From Streptomyces mexicanus (GTDB lineage Bacteria; Actinomycetota; Actinomycetes; Streptomycetales; Streptomycetaceae): a stretch of DNA of 61,138 nucleotides. The notes beneath the pieces are model-generated. The model was not told where the DNA came from. It was given only the letters and a program-made list of their open reading frames with translations, and did not search any database. Below are positions 1 to 7,700 of this stretch, piece after piece. The position numbers and the translations under genes are program-made. Numbering within the stretch: the stretch's first letter is position 1; every line of letters starts with the position of its first letter. The DNA lies in assembly GCF_902506575.1 (NCBI RefSeq), contig NZ_LR732544.1, positions 4,020,040-4,081,177 on the forward strand, read 5' to 3'.

Positions 1-160
1 AAGGATGTTGTATGTGCGGGGGATTAGGATAACAAGGTTGAGGTGGCTGAGGGGCAGTGGGAGCGGTATGAGCCTGAGGATGTTTCTAAGGCGGAGCACC
101 TTTGGGAAGGCTGCACATGAAGGAAGGAAACGTAGGAGGGTTATTTTAAAGAACGCGGAC
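1..160. other. Non-genomic leader of unknown origin
   Basis: This stretch is purine-rich and far less GC-rich than everything after base 259, has no coding pattern typical of the rest, and is joined to a long T-run and an Illumina adapter. It is most simply low-quality or chimeric read sequence carried onto the contig end. No gene is called. Its true source cannot be told from the sequence. Confidence 0.8.
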
Positions 161-258
161 TTTTTTTCTTTTTTTTTTTTTTTTTTTTTTTTCAAGCAGA
201 AGACGGCATACGAGATTTCTGCCTGTCTCGTGGGCTCGGAGATGTGTATAAGAGACAG
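161..258 (+). other. Illumina adapter at contig end (T-run, P7, i7 index, Nextera read-2 end)
   Basis: A run of about 32 T (one C at 168) is followed at 193-216 by the P7 flow-cell sequence, an 8-base index TTCTGCCT at 217-224 (I recall this as Nextera N703), and the Nextera transposase adapter at 225-258, ending in the 19-bp Tn5 mosaic end. Real insert sequence begins at 259. This is library sequence, not biology, and reading frames that run through it are spurious. Confidence 0.97.
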
Positions 259-892
259 GGTACAGGGCGAGTGGCTGGTGCCCGCGATCCTGTGGACGGT
301 CTGGGCGGGCCAGGGGCTGTTCTGGGCCGTGGGGCGGCGCGCGCGGTGGGCGCAACCGCGGGCGTTGCTGGATGTCGTCGGCACCATCGTGCACAACGGC
401 GCCATGTTCGTGATCATGGCTGAGGCGTGTCTGATCTATGCGACGGCCGGCTGGTACAAGATCCAGGGGTCGCGCTGGCAGGACGGCACGGCCGTGTACT
501 ACCCGCTGCACCTGGACTACTTCTCGCCCTGGCCGGCGCTGGCCGACCTGCTGTCCGCCAACGGCACGCTGATGGCGGTCATCACCTACGGGACGGTGAT
601 CGCGCAGGTCGCCTTCCCGTTCACGCTGTTCAACCGACGGGTCAAGAACGTCCTGCTGGTGGCCATGATGACCGAGCACGCGGTGATCGCGGTGGTCCTG
701 GGGCTGCCGTTCTTCTCCTTGGCGATGATCGCCGCGGACTCGGTGTTCCTGCCGACGTCCTTCCTGCGGCGGATCGGCGGGTGGGCCACGCGCGCGCGTG
801 CCCGCCTGACGCGGCGCGGGTCCCGCCCCGAGGCGGAGGGCAAGCACTCCGGGCGGGACGGTGAGCCGGCGCGCGTAGGCTTCCCGGCATGA
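259..892 (+). CDS. HTTM-domain membrane protein, 5' end missing
   Basis: The reading frame entering from the adapter gives about 210 residues of an integral membrane protein of the HTTM family (related to vitamin-K-dependent gamma-carboxylase). Visible features are helices around VPAILWTVWAGQGLFWAV and MFVIMAEACLIYATAGWYK, the aromatic stretch DGTAVYYPLHLDYFSPWPAL, further hydrophobic segments, and a basic Arg-rich C-terminus. The first genomic codons read VQGEW. The N-terminal half is absent because the contig starts here, not because the gene is broken. The stop overlaps the next start by ATGA, so the two genes are probably co-transcribed. The chemistry of bacterial HTTM proteins is largely unassigned. 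Confidence 0.85.
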
Positions 893-1641
893 CCGACCCG
901 CTCCGTTCCTGGCCCCGGCTCGCCGGTACCTGCGTGCTGCTCGACGGCTTCCACGCCCTGAAGCACGCGGTGCGCTTCGGGGCGGAGGTGCCGGTGGCGG
1001 TCACCGCCGACCGGCAGGCGGCGCTCGCCCTCGCCGACGAGCTGGCGCCGGACGTGCGGGAGCGGCTCGACGCCCTGCTGACCGAGGTCGCCGAGGAGAC
1101 GTACAGGGCCCTGGTGCCGCGGCCGCATCCCACCGCCGTGGCGGCCCTGGCCGTGCGGCCGAGCCGCCGGGACAACCTGCGGGCACTGGAGCGCGTGCCC
1201 CGTCGTGCGCCCGTCGTCGTCCTGGACCAGCCGCGCAACCTGGGCAACGCGGGCGCGGTGGTCCGGCTGGCCGCCGGATTCGGGGCGACGGGGGTGGTCA
1301 CCACCGGCACCCTCGATCCCTGGCATCCCACGGTGGTGCGCGGCGGGGCGGGGCTGCACTTCGCGACCGTCGTGGAGCGACTGACCGTGGAGGAGCTTCC
1401 GCGCGGGCCGCTGTTCGCGCTCGATCCGGAGGGCGAGGACATCCGCGGGGTCAAGCTGCCCGACGACGCCGTGCTGGCCTTCGGATCGGAGCGCAGCGGC
1501 CTGTCGGCGCAGCTGCGCTCGCGCACCGACCACCTGCTGGCCCTGCCGATGCGCCCCCAGGTCTCCAGCTACAACCTGGCCACCAGCGTGGCCATGACGC
1601 TGTACCACTGGAGTGCCACCGGGGGCGCACCCGCCTCGTGA
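889..1641 (+). CDS. TrmH/SpoU-family RNA 2'-O-methyltransferase
   Basis: A 250-residue protein with the three SpoU (SPOUT class) motifs: LDQPRNLGNAGAVVRLAAG at about 112-130, FGSERSGL at about 198-205, and LPMRPQVSSYNLATS at about 220-234. These build the trefoil-knot SAM site that methylates a 2'-OH in tRNA or rRNA. The N-terminal 100 residues are a less conserved substrate-recognition region. The start ATG overlaps the upstream stop. The exact RNA target cannot be read from the sequence; rRNA and tRNA enzymes share these motifs. It converges on paaN, leaving a 76-bp gap that holds a short CCTGCC/CCTGGC run and no strong hairpin. Confidence 0.9.
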   Translation: MTDPLRSWPRLAGTCVLLDGFHALKHAVRFGAEVPVAVTADRQAALALADELAPDVRERLDALLTEVAEETYRALVPRPHPTAVAALAVRPSRRDNLRALERVPRRAPVVVLDQPRNLGNAGAVVRLAAGFGATGVVTTGTLDPWHPTVVRGGAGLHFATVVERLTVEELPRGPLFALDPEGEDIRGVKLPDDAVLAFGSERSGLSAQLRSRTDHLLALPMRPQVSSYNLATSVAMTLYHWSATGGAPAS

Positions 1642-1717
1642 GGCGCCGTGCAACGGGACTTGATCAACGGGTCTTGATCCTGGTCCTGCCCCTGCCCCTG
1701 GCCCTGGCCCGGAAGGG

Positions 1718-3409
1718 CTACGCCTCGCGGCGGACCTCCACCACCCGGAAGCGGCCGGCCACGAACGCGCCGTCGGTGAGGGTGGCGTTGGCCGCCGGGT
1801 TGCCGCCGGAGCCGTGGAAGTCGGAGAAGGCGGCCGTCTGGTTGACGTACACCCCGCCGGTGAGGTTGAGCGAGAGCTGGGCGGCCTCCTCCAGGCACAC
1901 CTCCTCGACCTTGCGCTCCACCTCCGCGTCGGTCGTGTAGGCGCCGACCGTCATCGCGCCCTTCTCGCGGACGGTGCGCCGCAGCAGCTCCACCGCGGCG
2001 TCGACGGAGTCGACGGCGACGGCGAAGGAGACCGGCCCGAAGCACTCGCTCATGTAGGCGGCCTCCGCGTCGGGCTTGGAGCCGTCCAGTTTCACGATCA
2101 CCGGCGTGCGCACGACGGCCTGCGGGAAGTCGGGGTTGGTGATCTCGCGGGAGGCGAGAGCGACCTCGCCGAGGGAGGCCGCGGCTTCCAGGCGGGCCTT
2201 GACGTCCGGGTTGACGATCGCGCCGAGCAGGGCGTTCGCGCGCGCGTCGTCACCGAGCAGGGCGTCGACCGCCTGGGCGAGGTCGGCGGTGACCTCGTCG
2301 AACGTCTTGGGGCCGGCGTCGGTGCGGATGCCGTCCCGGGGGATCAGCAGGTTCTGCGGGGTGGTGCACATCTGGCCGCTGTACAGCGACAGGGAGAAGG
2401 CCAGATTGGCGAGCATCCCCTGGTAGTGGTCGGTGGACTCCACGATCACCGTGTTGACGCCGGCCTTCTCCGTGAAGACCTGGGCCTGGCGGGCATGGGT
2501 CTCCAGCCAGTCGCCGAAGGCGGTGGAGCCCGTGTAGTCGATGATCCTGATCTCGGGGCGGGTGGCGAGCGCCTTGGCGATGCCCTCGCCCGGGCGCTCG
2601 GCGGTCAGCGCCACCAGATTCGGGTCGAAGCCGGCCTCGGCGAGCACCTCGCGGGCGGTCTTCACCGTGAGGGCCAGCGGCAGCACCGCACGCGGGTGCG
2701 GCTTGACCAGCACCGCGTTGCCGGTGGCGAGGGAGGCGAACAGGCCCGGGTAGCCGTTCCACGTCGGGAAGGTGTTGCAGCCGATGACCAGGCCGATGCC
2801 GCGCGGGACCGGCGTGAACCGCTTGGTGAGCGCGAGCGGGTCGCGCTTGCCCTGCGGCTTGGTCCACTCGGCGGTCTCCGGGGTGCGCACCTGCTCCGCG
2901 TACGCGTACGCCACCGCTTCCAGGCCGCGGTCCTGGGCGTGCGGGCCGCCCGCCTGGAACGCCATCATGAACGCCTGGCCGGAGGTGTGCATCACCGCGT
3001 GCGCGAACTCGTGCGTCCGGTCGCTGATCCGCTTGAGGATCTCCAGGCAGACCATGGCGCGGACCTCCGCGCCCGCGTCGCGCCAGGCGGGCCGGCCGGC
3101 CTTCATGGCGGGCAGCAGCACGTCGGGGTCCGCGTGCGGGTACTCCACGCCCAGCTCGATGCCGTAGGGCGAGACCTCGCCGCCCACCCAGCCGTCGGTG
3201 CCGGGCTGGCCGAGGTCCAGGCGGGTGCCCAGCAGGGCGTCGAAGGCCGCCTTGCCGGCGGCCGCGTCCAGGCTGCCGTGTTCCCCGTAGGCCTTGGGGT
3301 GCTCGGGGTGGGGCGACCAGTACGCGCGCGTGCGGATCGCCTCCAGCGCCTGGTCCAGGGTGGGCCGGTGCCGGGTGATCAGCTCGTGCGCGGTGAGTGC
3401 GGCGGCCAT
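1718..3409 (-). CDS. paaN: Phenylacetate-degradation aldehyde dehydrogenase PaaN
   Basis: A 563-residue aldehyde-dehydrogenase-superfamily protein of the PaaN type. It carries the Rossmann segment GLVIGCNTFPTWNGYPGLF, the GSTAFGDWLE loop, and a catalytic-cysteine segment YSGQMCTTPQNLL near residue 348. It is close in length to actinobacterial PaaN and lacks the C-terminal MaoC-like hydratase domain of E. coli PaaZ (about 680 aa), so it probably supplies only the dehydrogenase half of the ring-opening step. It diverges from paaH across a 206-bp region with a palindromic operator, which supports an aromatic CoA-thioester catabolic role. The paaABCDE epoxidase genes are not in the window. Confidence 0.88.
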   Translation of the reverse strand: MAAALTAHELITRHRPTLDQALEAIRTRAYWSPHPEHPKAYGEHGSLDAAAGKAAFDALLGTRLDLGQPGTDGWVGGEVSPYGIELGVEYPHADPDVLLPAMKAGRPAWRDAGAEVRAMVCLEILKRISDRTHEFAHAVMHTSGQAFMMAFQAGGPHAQDRGLEAVAYAYAEQVRTPETAEWTKPQGKRDPLALTKRFTPVPRGIGLVIGCNTFPTWNGYPGLFASLATGNAVLVKPHPRAVLPLALTVKTAREVLAEAGFDPNLVALTAERPGEGIAKALATRPEIRIIDYTGSTAFGDWLETHARQAQVFTEKAGVNTVIVESTDHYQGMLANLAFSLSLYSGQMCTTPQNLLIPRDGIRTDAGPKTFDEVTADLAQAVDALLGDDARANALLGAIVNPDVKARLEAAASLGEVALASREITNPDFPQAVVRTPVIVKLDGSKPDAEAAYMSECFGPVSFAVAVDSVDAAVELLRRTVREKGAMTVGAYTTDAEVERKVEEVCLEEAAQLSLNLTGGVYVNQTAAFSDFHGSGGNPAANATLTDGAFVAGRFRVVEVRREA

Positions 3410-3512
3410 GCGGGACCAACTCCTCGTCGTCGAAAGCTCCTCGTCGAGCTCGTGACCTGGCGGAAAGACCTGGCGGAAACATGGGCAGGAACAGCCGGTC
3501 AGAGTTAGAGTA

Positions 3513-3526
3513 ACCGAACGATCGGT
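3513..3526. promoter_or_regulatory. Palindromic operator in the paaN/paaH divergent promoter
   Basis: Perfect inverted repeat ACCGA-ACGA-TCGGT (form ACCG-N2-CG-N2-CGGT) midway between paaN and paaH. As I recall, the TetR regulator PaaR of Corynebacterium binds ACCGNNCGNNCGGT-type sites. The TetR gene at 5127-5717 is the obvious local candidate to bind here. A one-base variant lies at 6487-6500 in the bkdA promoter. Confidence 0.7.
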
Positions 3527-3615
3527 CGGGGCAAGGGCTTCGGCGCGTCTGTGGAAAGCCGGGCCAGGGGGGTCCGCCGCAGCTGTGGAAAACGCCGTGC
3601 GGGAGGATCGCGCTC

Positions 3616-5130
3616 ATGACAGCACTCGACCTCAGCAGCCCCGTGGCCGTCGTCGGCACCGGCACCATGGGCCAGGGCATCGCCCAGGTCGCGCTGGTCG
3701 CGGGCCACTCCGTACGGCTCTACGACGCCGTTCCCGGCCGGGCCCGCGAGGCGGCCGACGCGATCGGTGCCCGGCTCGACCGGCTCGTGGCCAAGGACCG
3801 GCTCAGCGGCGCCGACCGGGACGCCGCCCGGGCCCGGCTCGAGCCCGTCGACAGCCTCACCGCACTCGCGGACTGCGCCCTGGTCGTCGAGGCCGTCCTG
3901 GAGCGGCTGGACGTCAAGCAGGAGCTGCTGCGCGAGCTGGAGGACATCGTCGCCGACGACTGCCTGCTCGCCACCAACACCTCCTCCCTGTCGGTGACCG
4001 CCATCGGCGGCGCGCTGCGCGTCCCGGGCCGCTTCGTCGGCCTGCACTTCTTCAACCCGGCCCCGCTGATGCCGCTGGTGGAGGTCGTCTCCGGGTTCGC
4101 CACCGACGTCACGTCGGCCACGCGCGCGTACGAGACGGCCCGCGCCTGGGGCAAGACCCCGGTCGCCTGCGCCGACACCCCCGGCTTCATCGTCAACCGC
4201 ATCGCGCGCCCCTTCTACGCCGAGGCCTTCGCCGTCTACGAGGCCCAGGCCGCCGACCCCGCCACCATCGACGCCGTGCTGCGCGAGTCCGGCGGTTTCC
4301 GGATGGGCGCCTTCGAACTGACCGACCTGATCGGCCAGGACGTCAACGAGGCGGTGACGCACTCGGTGTGGCAGTCCTTCTTCCAGGACGTCCGCTTCAC
4401 GCCGTCGCTCGCCCAGCGCCGGCTGGTCGAGTCCGGCCGGCTCGGCCGCAAGAGCGGTCGCGGCTGGTACGACTACACGGAGGGCGCCGAGCGTCCCGAG
4501 CCGCACACCGCCGAGAAGGCACAGCCCCCCACGCACGTGGTGGCCGAGGGCGACCTCGGGCCCGCCGGCGAGCTGCTCGCCATGATCCGCGAGGCGGGCA
4601 TCGCCGTCCGCGAGGAGGACGAGGACAACGGCACCCGCTTGGTGCTGCCCAGCGGTGGCCATCTGGTGCTCGCCGACGGCCAGACCTCCGTGGAGTTCCG
4701 CGACGTCGTCTACTTCGACCTGGCGCTGGACTACCGCCGGGCCACCCGCATCGCCCTGTCCGCCTCCCAGGACACCTCCCCGCAGGCCCTGGCGGAGGCC
4801 ACCGGCCTGTTCCAGGCACTCGGCAAGGACGTCAGCGTCATCGGAGACGTCCCGGGGATGATCGTCGCCCGCACGGTCGCCCGCATCGTCGACCTGGCGT
4901 ACGACGCCGTGGCCAAGGGCGTGGCCACCGAGGAGGACATCGACACCGCGATGCGGCTGGGCGTCAACTACCCGCTCGGCCCGTTCGAATGGAGCCGCCG
5001 GCTCGGCCGTACCTGGGCCTACGGCCTGCTGGACGACCTGCACCTGCGGGAGCCCTCGGGCCGCTGTGCCCCGTCCCTGGCGCTGTACCGCCACGCGAAC
5101 GCCACCGACAAGCGGGAGGCCACCCCATGA
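3616..5130 (+). CDS. paaH: 3-hydroxyacyl-CoA dehydrogenase (PaaH type)
   Basis: A 504-residue NAD-dependent dehydrogenase. It has the N-terminal dinucleotide fold with GTGTMGQG at about 13-20, the catalytic segment GLHFFNPAPLMPLVEVV, a first 3HCDH C-terminal domain (about 187-290) containing GRKSGRGWYDY, and a second copy of that domain (about 400-490) with GDVPGMIVARTVARIVDLAYDA and GVNYPLGPFEW. The duplicated C-terminal domain and length match PaaH-type enzymes that oxidise 3-hydroxyadipyl-CoA; a general 3-hydroxybutyryl-CoA dehydrogenase is the alternative. A GGGAGGA ribosome site precedes the ATG. Its stop overlaps the TetR start by ATGA, so enzyme and regulator are translationally coupled. 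Confidence 0.88.
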   Translation: MTALDLSSPVAVVGTGTMGQGIAQVALVAGHSVRLYDAVPGRAREAADAIGARLDRLVAKDRLSGADRDAARARLEPVDSLTALADCALVVEAVLERLDVKQELLRELEDIVADDCLLATNTSSLSVTAIGGALRVPGRFVGLHFFNPAPLMPLVEVVSGFATDVTSATRAYETARAWGKTPVACADTPGFIVNRIARPFYAEAFAVYEAQAADPATIDAVLRESGGFRMGAFELTDLIGQDVNEAVTHSVWQSFFQDVRFTPSLAQRRLVESGRLGRKSGRGWYDYTEGAERPEPHTAEKAQPPTHVVAEGDLGPAGELLAMIREAGIAVREEDEDNGTRLVLPSGGHLVLADGQTSVEFRDVVYFDLALDYRRATRIALSASQDTSPQALAEATGLFQALGKDVSVIGDVPGMIVARTVARIVDLAYDAVAKGVATEEDIDTAMRLGVNYPLGPFEWSRRLGRTWAYGLLDDLHLREPSGRCAPSLALYRHANATDKREATP

Positions 5131-5717
5131 CCACCGCCAAGCGCGACACGTACACCCCCGAGACGCTGCTGTCCGTGGCGGTGCGCGTCTTCAACGAGCG
5201 CGGATACGACGGCACCTCCATGGAGCACCTGTCGAAGGCCGCCGGTATCTCCAAGTCCTCGATCTACCACCACGTCGCCGGCAAGGAGGAGTTGCTGCGC
5301 CGCGCCGTCAGCCGGGCGCTGGACGGGCTCTTCGGGATCCTCGACGAGGAGCACGCGCGCGTGGGCCGCGCCGCCGAGCGCCTGGAGTACGTCGTGCGGC
5401 GCATGGTCGAGGTGCTCATCGCCGAACTGCCCTATGTGACCCTGCTGCTGCGGGTGCGGGGCAACACCGTGACCGAGCGGTGGGCGCTGGAGCGGCGGCG
5501 GGAGTTCGACCACCGGGTGGCCGAGCTGCTGAAGGCGGCGGCCGCGGACGGTGACGTGCGCGGTGACGTGGAGGTGCGGCTGGCGACCCGGCTCGTCTTC
5601 GGGATGATCAACTCGATCGTGGAGTGGTACCGGCCGGACGGACGCGGCATGGGCGAGCGGGAGGTGGCCGACGCCGTGGCGCGGCTGGTGTTCGGCGGGC
5701 TGCGCAAGGGCGGCTGA
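5127..5717 (+). CDS. TetR-family regulator, probable paa (and bkd) regulator
   Basis: A 196-residue TetR protein. The N-terminal helix-turn-helix spans about residues 10-55 (LLSVAVRVFNERGYDGTSME ... AGISKSSIYHHVAGKEELL). The remainder is a helical ligand-binding domain. The start ATG overlaps the paaH stop, so it belongs to the paaH operon. Gene neighbourhood plus the palindromes at 3513 and 6487 suggest that it represses paaN, paaH and possibly bkdA and is released by a CoA thioester, as PaaR-like regulators are. Ligand and DNA binding are inferred, not shown. A ladder of about 21-bp GC-rich repeats begins at its stop codon. Confidence 0.85.
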   Translation: MTTAKRDTYTPETLLSVAVRVFNERGYDGTSMEHLSKAAGISKSSIYHHVAGKEELLRRAVSRALDGLFGILDEEHARVGRAAERLEYVVRRMVEVLIAELPYVTLLLRVRGNTVTERWALERRREFDHRVAELLKAAAADGDVRGDVEVRLATRLVFGMINSIVEWYRPDGRGMGEREVADAVARLVFGGLRKGG

Positions 5718-5852
5718 GGCTTGGGAAAGGACAGCCGAGGGCTCCGCGGGGGCGGCTGAGGGCTGCGCGGGGACGGCCGGCCGAGGCGCTGACGCGCGGC
5801 TGAACGAGAGGGCAGGGAGGCCGCCGGGGGCCCGAGCCGGCAGGGAGGCCGC
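5709..5852 (+). repeat. Degenerate ~21-bp tandem repeats beginning at the TetR stop codon
   Basis: The last codons and stop (GGCGGCTGAGG) recur at 5751-5761, with intermediate copies of about 21 bp between and after them. A second pair, GGCAGGGAGGCCGC, occurs at 5811-5824 and 5839-5852. These fill the 170-bp convergent gap before bkdR. No clear intrinsic terminator was found in it. Confidence 0.6.
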
Positions 5853-5887
5853 AGGGGCGCGAAGCCCTGGGCGCCGCCCGCGCCGGA

Positions 5888-6385
5888 TCACATCTGCGGA
5901 TCCACGTCCTCCTCCTCGAACACCAGCAGGGTGCGCGTGCCGAGGACCTCGGGGATCGCCTGCAGCCGGGTGAGCACCACCTCGCGCAGCGCCCGGTTGT
6001 CCGGCGTGTGCACCAGGAGCAGGACGTCGAAGTCGCCGCCCACCAGGGCGATGTGGGAGGCGCCGGGGAGCCTGCGCAACTGCTCGCGCACCGTGCGCCA
6101 GGAGTTCTGCACGATCTTCAGCGTGATGTACGCCGATGTGCCCTGCCCGGCGCGTTCGTGGTCGACGCGCGCCCCGAAGCCGCGGATGACGCCGTCCTCG
6201 ACGAGGCGGTTGATCCGGGCGTAGGCGTTGGCGCGCGAGACGTGCACTCGTTCGGCGACCGACCGTATCGAGGCGCGGCCGTCCGTCTGGAGCATCCGGA
6301 GGATGTCGTGATCGACGGCGTCCAGCGGGCGCGGCGGCGGCAGGGCGGCGTCGTCCGGGTCCTCAGCCATTTGTTCAGGTGCCAT
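5888..6385 (-). CDS. bkdR: Lrp/AsnC-family regulator BkdR
   Basis: A 165-residue Lrp/AsnC protein: N-terminal winged helix-turn-helix (about 20-65, LDAVDHDILRMLQTDGRAS ... VHVSRANAYARINRLVEDG) followed by the RAM ligand-binding domain (GGDFDVLLLVHTPDN). It diverges from bkdA, and in S. coelicolor the Lrp-type BkdR encoded next to bkdA1 controls that operon. The start at 6385 (MAPEQ) is chosen because GGGAGG lies 9-10 nt upstream on the coding strand. A longer in-frame extension to 6571 would overlap the bkdA start and has no better ribosome site. Branched-chain amino acids or ketoacids are the likely effectors. Confidence 0.87.
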   Translation of the reverse strand: MAPEQMAEDPDDAALPPPRPLDAVDHDILRMLQTDGRASIRSVAERVHVSRANAYARINRLVEDGVIRGFGARVDHERAGQGTSAYITLKIVQNSWRTVREQLRRLPGASHIALVGGDFDVLLLVHTPDNRALREVVLTRLQAIPEVLGTRTLLVFEEEDVDPQM

Positions 6386-6404
6386 GTTCCCCCACCTCCC
6401 TACC

Positions 6405-6423
6405 ATGGACGTACTGCGTCCAT
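6405..6423. promoter_or_regulatory. Inverted repeat upstream of bkdR
   Basis: Perfect 7-bp arms ATGGACG-N5-CGTCCAT located 20-38 bp before the bkdR start, next to its ribosome site. The half-site TGGACG also occurs in the palindrome upstream of bkdF. It could be the autoregulatory BkdR operator or an RNA hairpin in the bkdR leader. Confidence 0.5.
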
Positions 6424-6486
6424 CCCACGCAGTGGAGAACCGTTTGTCCACAGCCTGGGGCCGCCTGTAGCCAAATTGTGCCGGCG

Positions 6487-6500
6487 ACCGAACAATCGGT
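6487..6500. promoter_or_regulatory. Second copy of the paa-type operator, in the bkdA promoter
   Basis: ACCGA-ACAA-TCGGT differs from the paaN/paaH operator only at the centre (ACAA instead of ACGA). It lies 61-74 bp upstream of the bkdA start, where a promoter would be expected. This links the TetR regulator of the paa genes with branched-chain ketoacid dehydrogenase expression. Confidence 0.65.
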
Positions 6501-6560
6501 AGGTGAGGCGGGTCACAGCCGACGCGCCTCCCGTAGCCGCTCCCACGAGGAGGTGCCGTC

Positions 6561-7700
6561 ATGACGGTCATGGAGCAGCGGGGTGCCTACCGGCCATCGC
6601 CGCCGCCCGCCTGGCAGCCCCGCACGGACCCCGCGCCGCTGCTGCCCGACCCGGAGCCCTACCGCGTCCTGGGCACACCGGCGGCGGCGCAGGCCGACCC
6701 GGAGCTGCTGCGCCGTCTGTACGTGCAGCTGGTCCGCGGCCGCCGGTACAACACGCAGGCCACCGCCCTGACCAAGCAGGGCCGGCTGGCCGTCTACCCC
6801 TCCAGCACCGGCCAGGAGGCCTGCGAGGTGGCCGCCGCGCTCGCCCTCCAGGAGCGCGACTGGCTCTTCCCCAGCTACCGCGACACGCTCGCCGTCGTGG
6901 CCCGCGGCGTGGACCCCGTCGAGGCCCTCACCCTGTTGCGCGGCGACTGGCACACCGGCTACGACCCCTACGCCCACCGCGTCGCCCCCCTGTCCACGCC
7001 GCTGGCCACCCAGCTGCCGCACGCCGTCGGACTCGCCCACGCCGCCCGCCTCAAGGGCGACGACGTGGTGGCGCTCGCCCTGGTCGGCGACGGCGGCACC
7101 AGCGAGGGCGACTTCCACGAGGCGCTGAACTTCGCCGCCGTCCAGCAGGCCCCGGTGGTCTTCCTGGTGCAGAACAACGGCTTCGCCATCTCCGTCCCGC
7201 TCGCCAAGCAGACCGCGGCGCCCTCACTGGCCCACAAGGCCGTCGGATACGGCATGCCGGGCCGCCTGGTGGACGGCAACGACGCCGCCGCCGTGCACCA
7301 GGTGCTCACCGAGGCCGTGCGGCACGCGCGCGCGGGAGGCGGCCCGACCCTGGTCGAGGCGGTGACGTACCGCATCGACGCGCACACCAACGCCGACGAC
7401 GCCACCCGCTACCGCGCCGACGCCGAGGTCGAGGCCTGGCGCGGCCACGACCCGGTCCACCTGCTGGAACGGGAGCTGACCGAGCGGGGGCTGATCGACG
7501 AGGCGGGCATCGCCGCGGTCCGTGAGGACGCCGAGACGATGGCCGCGCGGCTGCGTGAACGCATGCACGAGGACCCGGCGCTCGACCCCATGGACCTGTT
7601 CGCCCACGTCTACGCCGAGCCCACACCGCAACTGCGGGAGCAGCAGGACCTGCTCCGGGCCGAGCTGGAGGCCGAGGCGGAGCAGGAGGCGGCCCGATGA
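6561..7700 (+). CDS. bkdA: Branched-chain alpha-ketoacid dehydrogenase E1 alpha, set 1
   Basis: A 379-residue thiamine-diphosphate-dependent E1 alpha subunit. The TPP motif runs from GDGGTSEGDFHEALNF to QNNGFAIS (about 175-205). The loop YRIDAHTNADDATRYR contains the conserved His/Ser-type phosphorylation-loop region. It pairs with BkdB to decarboxylate the ketoacids of Val, Leu and Ile, giving isobutyryl-, isovaleryl- and 2-methylbutyryl-CoA for branched fatty acids and polyketide starters. GAGGAGG lies 7 nt before the ATG, and the stop overlaps bkdB. Length agrees with BkdA of S. avermitilis as I recall it. A pyruvate dehydrogenase-like role cannot be excluded on sequence alone. Confidence 0.9.
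   Translation: MTVMEQRGAYRPSPPPAWQPRTDPAPLLPDPEPYRVLGTPAAAQADPELLRRLYVQLVRGRRYNTQATALTKQGRLAVYPSSTGQEACEVAAALALQERDWLFPSYRDTLAVVARGVDPVEALTLLRGDWHTGYDPYAHRVAPLSTPLATQLPHAVGLAHAARLKGDDVVALALVGDGGTSEGDFHEALNFAAVQQAPVVFLVQNNGFAISVPLAKQTAAPSLAHKAVGYGMPGRLVDGNDAAAVHQVLTEAVRHARAGGGPTLVEAVTYRIDAHTNADDATRYRADAEVEAWRGHDPVHLLERELTERGLIDEAGIAAVREDAETMAARLRERMHEDPALDPMDLFAHVYAEPTPQLREQQDLLRAELEAEAEQEAAR

Noticed and set aside
5..892. A single 295-codon frame starting at base 5
   Set aside because: It reads through the T-run and the Illumina adapter; only codons after 259 are genomic and belong to the HTTM gene.
1814..3508. Long open frame opposite paaN, and similar long frames opposite many other genes
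   Set aside because: Same codon-bias artefact; no start context, no recognisable domains.
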